From assembly GCF_038002345.1 (NCBI RefSeq), contig NZ_JBBOCJ010000001.1, positions 5,394,001-5,458,000 on the forward strand: a stretch of DNA of 64,000 bases. The letters run 5' to 3'. Below the pieces are notes generated by a model. That model ran no database searches. It saw nothing but the letters and a program-made list of their open reading frames with translations, and was not told the DNA's origin. Numbering within the stretch: the first letter of the stretch is position 1; each line of letters begins with the position of its first letter. The DNA comes from Paenibacillus sp. FSL M7-0420 (GTDB lineage Bacteria > Bacillota > Bacilli > Paenibacillales > Paenibacillaceae). Positions 63,429 through 64,000 of the stretch are shown piece by piece. The position numbers and the translations under genes were made by a program.

Positions 63429-64000
63429 TTAACCCACTACGATATTTACCAGCTTGCCGGGAACGGCAATGATTTTGCGTACGGTTTTGCCTTCGACGGC
63501 CGCCTTCACATTCGGCAGGGCCAGGGCGTGGTCCTGCATCTCCTGCTGGCCCATATCCGCCGGAATCAGCGCGCGCTGGACGATTTTACCGTTGACCTGC
63601 ACCACGATCTCAACCTCAGCATCTACGGTCCAAGCTTCATCATAGGATGGCCAGGCGACATAGCTGATGCTTCCTTCATGGCCCAGCAGCTCCCACAGCT
63701 CTTCGGCAATATGCGGTGCCAGCGGGGACAGCATCTGTACGAACTGTTCTGCCGCTTCCTTAGACAGGCTCTCCTGCTTGTAAGCGTCATTGATGAAAAT
63801 CATCAGCTGGCTGATTGCCGTATTGAAACGCAGATGCTCGAAGTCTTCGGTTACCTTCTTCAGCGTCTTGTGCCAGGTGCGTTTGAATTCATCCGTGCCG
63901 CCGCCCTCTGTAATCTTCGCGCTGAGGCTGCCGTCTTCATTCACGAACAGGCGCCATACGCGGGAGAGGAAGCGGTGAATGCCTTCGACACCCTTCTCGT
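63429..64000 (-). CDS. leuS: Leucine--tRNA ligase, C-terminal part (5' end outside the window)
   Basis: The visible 190 codons encode the anticodon-binding and C-terminal domains of leucyl-tRNA synthetase. FLSRVWRLFVNEDGSLSAKI and LSPLAPHIAEELWELLGHEG are diagnostic of LeuRS. The C-terminus binds the tRNA long variable arm. The frame continues to the right edge without a stop. leuS next to comER is typical of Paenibacillus-like genomes. A T-box leader, if present, would lie outside the window. Confidence 0.95.
   Translation of the reverse strand, partial: EKGVEGIHRFLSRVWRLFVNEDGSLSAKITEGGGTDEFKRTWHKTLKKVTEDFEHLRFNTAISQLMIFINDAYKQESLSKEAAEQFVQMLSPLAPHIAEELWELLGHEGSISYVAWPSYDEAWTVDAEVEIVVQVNGKIVQRALIPADMGQQEMQDHALALPNVKAAVEGKTVRKIIAVPGKLVNIVVG

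Overview
The window looks like a chromosome segment of a spore-forming Bacillota, most likely a Paenibacillus or a close relative. The sequence supports this with spore genes (gpr, spoIIP), a DnaK operon under a CIRCE operator, an SLH-anchored subtilase, the comE locus next to leuS, strong AGGAGG ribosome sites, frequent TTG and GTG starts, and fairly high G+C.

Layout. Positions 1-5.5 kb hold the recombination-repair pair addB-addA (addA runs off the left edge). At 5.8-9.4 kb are an RlmI-like rRNA methyltransferase, a YqeW-type Na/Pi transporter and an Rpn/PD-(D/E)XK nuclease. A large secreted Big_2 protein follows. At 12-16 kb are mtaB, rsmE, a site-2 protease and prmA. At 16.3-26 kb is an accessory block: tag, an ECF sigma with a DUF4179 partner, a soluble PAS chemoreceptor, small proteins and a 1378-residue S8 protease with SLH domains. 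At 26.4-35.3 kb lie hrcA-grpE-dnaK-dnaJ, a GNAT enzyme, hemW and lepA. At 35.5-40.3 kb are a YqxA-position protein, spoIIP, gpr, rpsT and holA. At 40.6-57.2 kb is a second accessory block: two more sigma/anti-sigma pairs, eda/kdgK with a LacI-type regulator, nrdI-nrdE-nrdF, an alpha/beta hydrolase, and a histidine kinase-response regulator-ABC exporter operon. The right end is comEC-comEB-comEA, divergent comER and the 3' part of leuS.

The conserved genes follow the Bacillus subtilis comE-holA-rpsT-gpr-spoIIP-yqxA-lepA-hemW-hrcA-grpE-dnaK-dnaJ-prmA-rsmE-mtaB-yqeW order. Here that order is split by two accessory insertions, between dnaJ and prmA and between holA and comEC.

The most unusual content is intergenic. 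Three loci (26.2, 48.5 and 60.7 kb) carry a roughly 185-bp palindromic element built from four copies of a roughly 20-bp unit in the order forward, forward, reverse, reverse. In all three the spacing between unit anchors is exactly 51, 72 and 51 bp. A fourth locus (45.3 kb) has an unrelated unit sequence but nearly the same geometry (50, 72, 51). A fifth (63.1 kb) has four tandem forward units at 51, 52 and 51 bp. A separate 40-bp hairpin occurs three times. I do not recognise these as a described family and rank them as the best candidate for something new. Other notable points are an apparent ATT start codon with an ideal ribosome site, a perfect 30-bp in-frame duplication in a hydrolase gene, a ComEA whose middle is about 180 residues of Gly/Ala/Val-rich sequence, and paired NrdR-like boxes over the nrd promoter.
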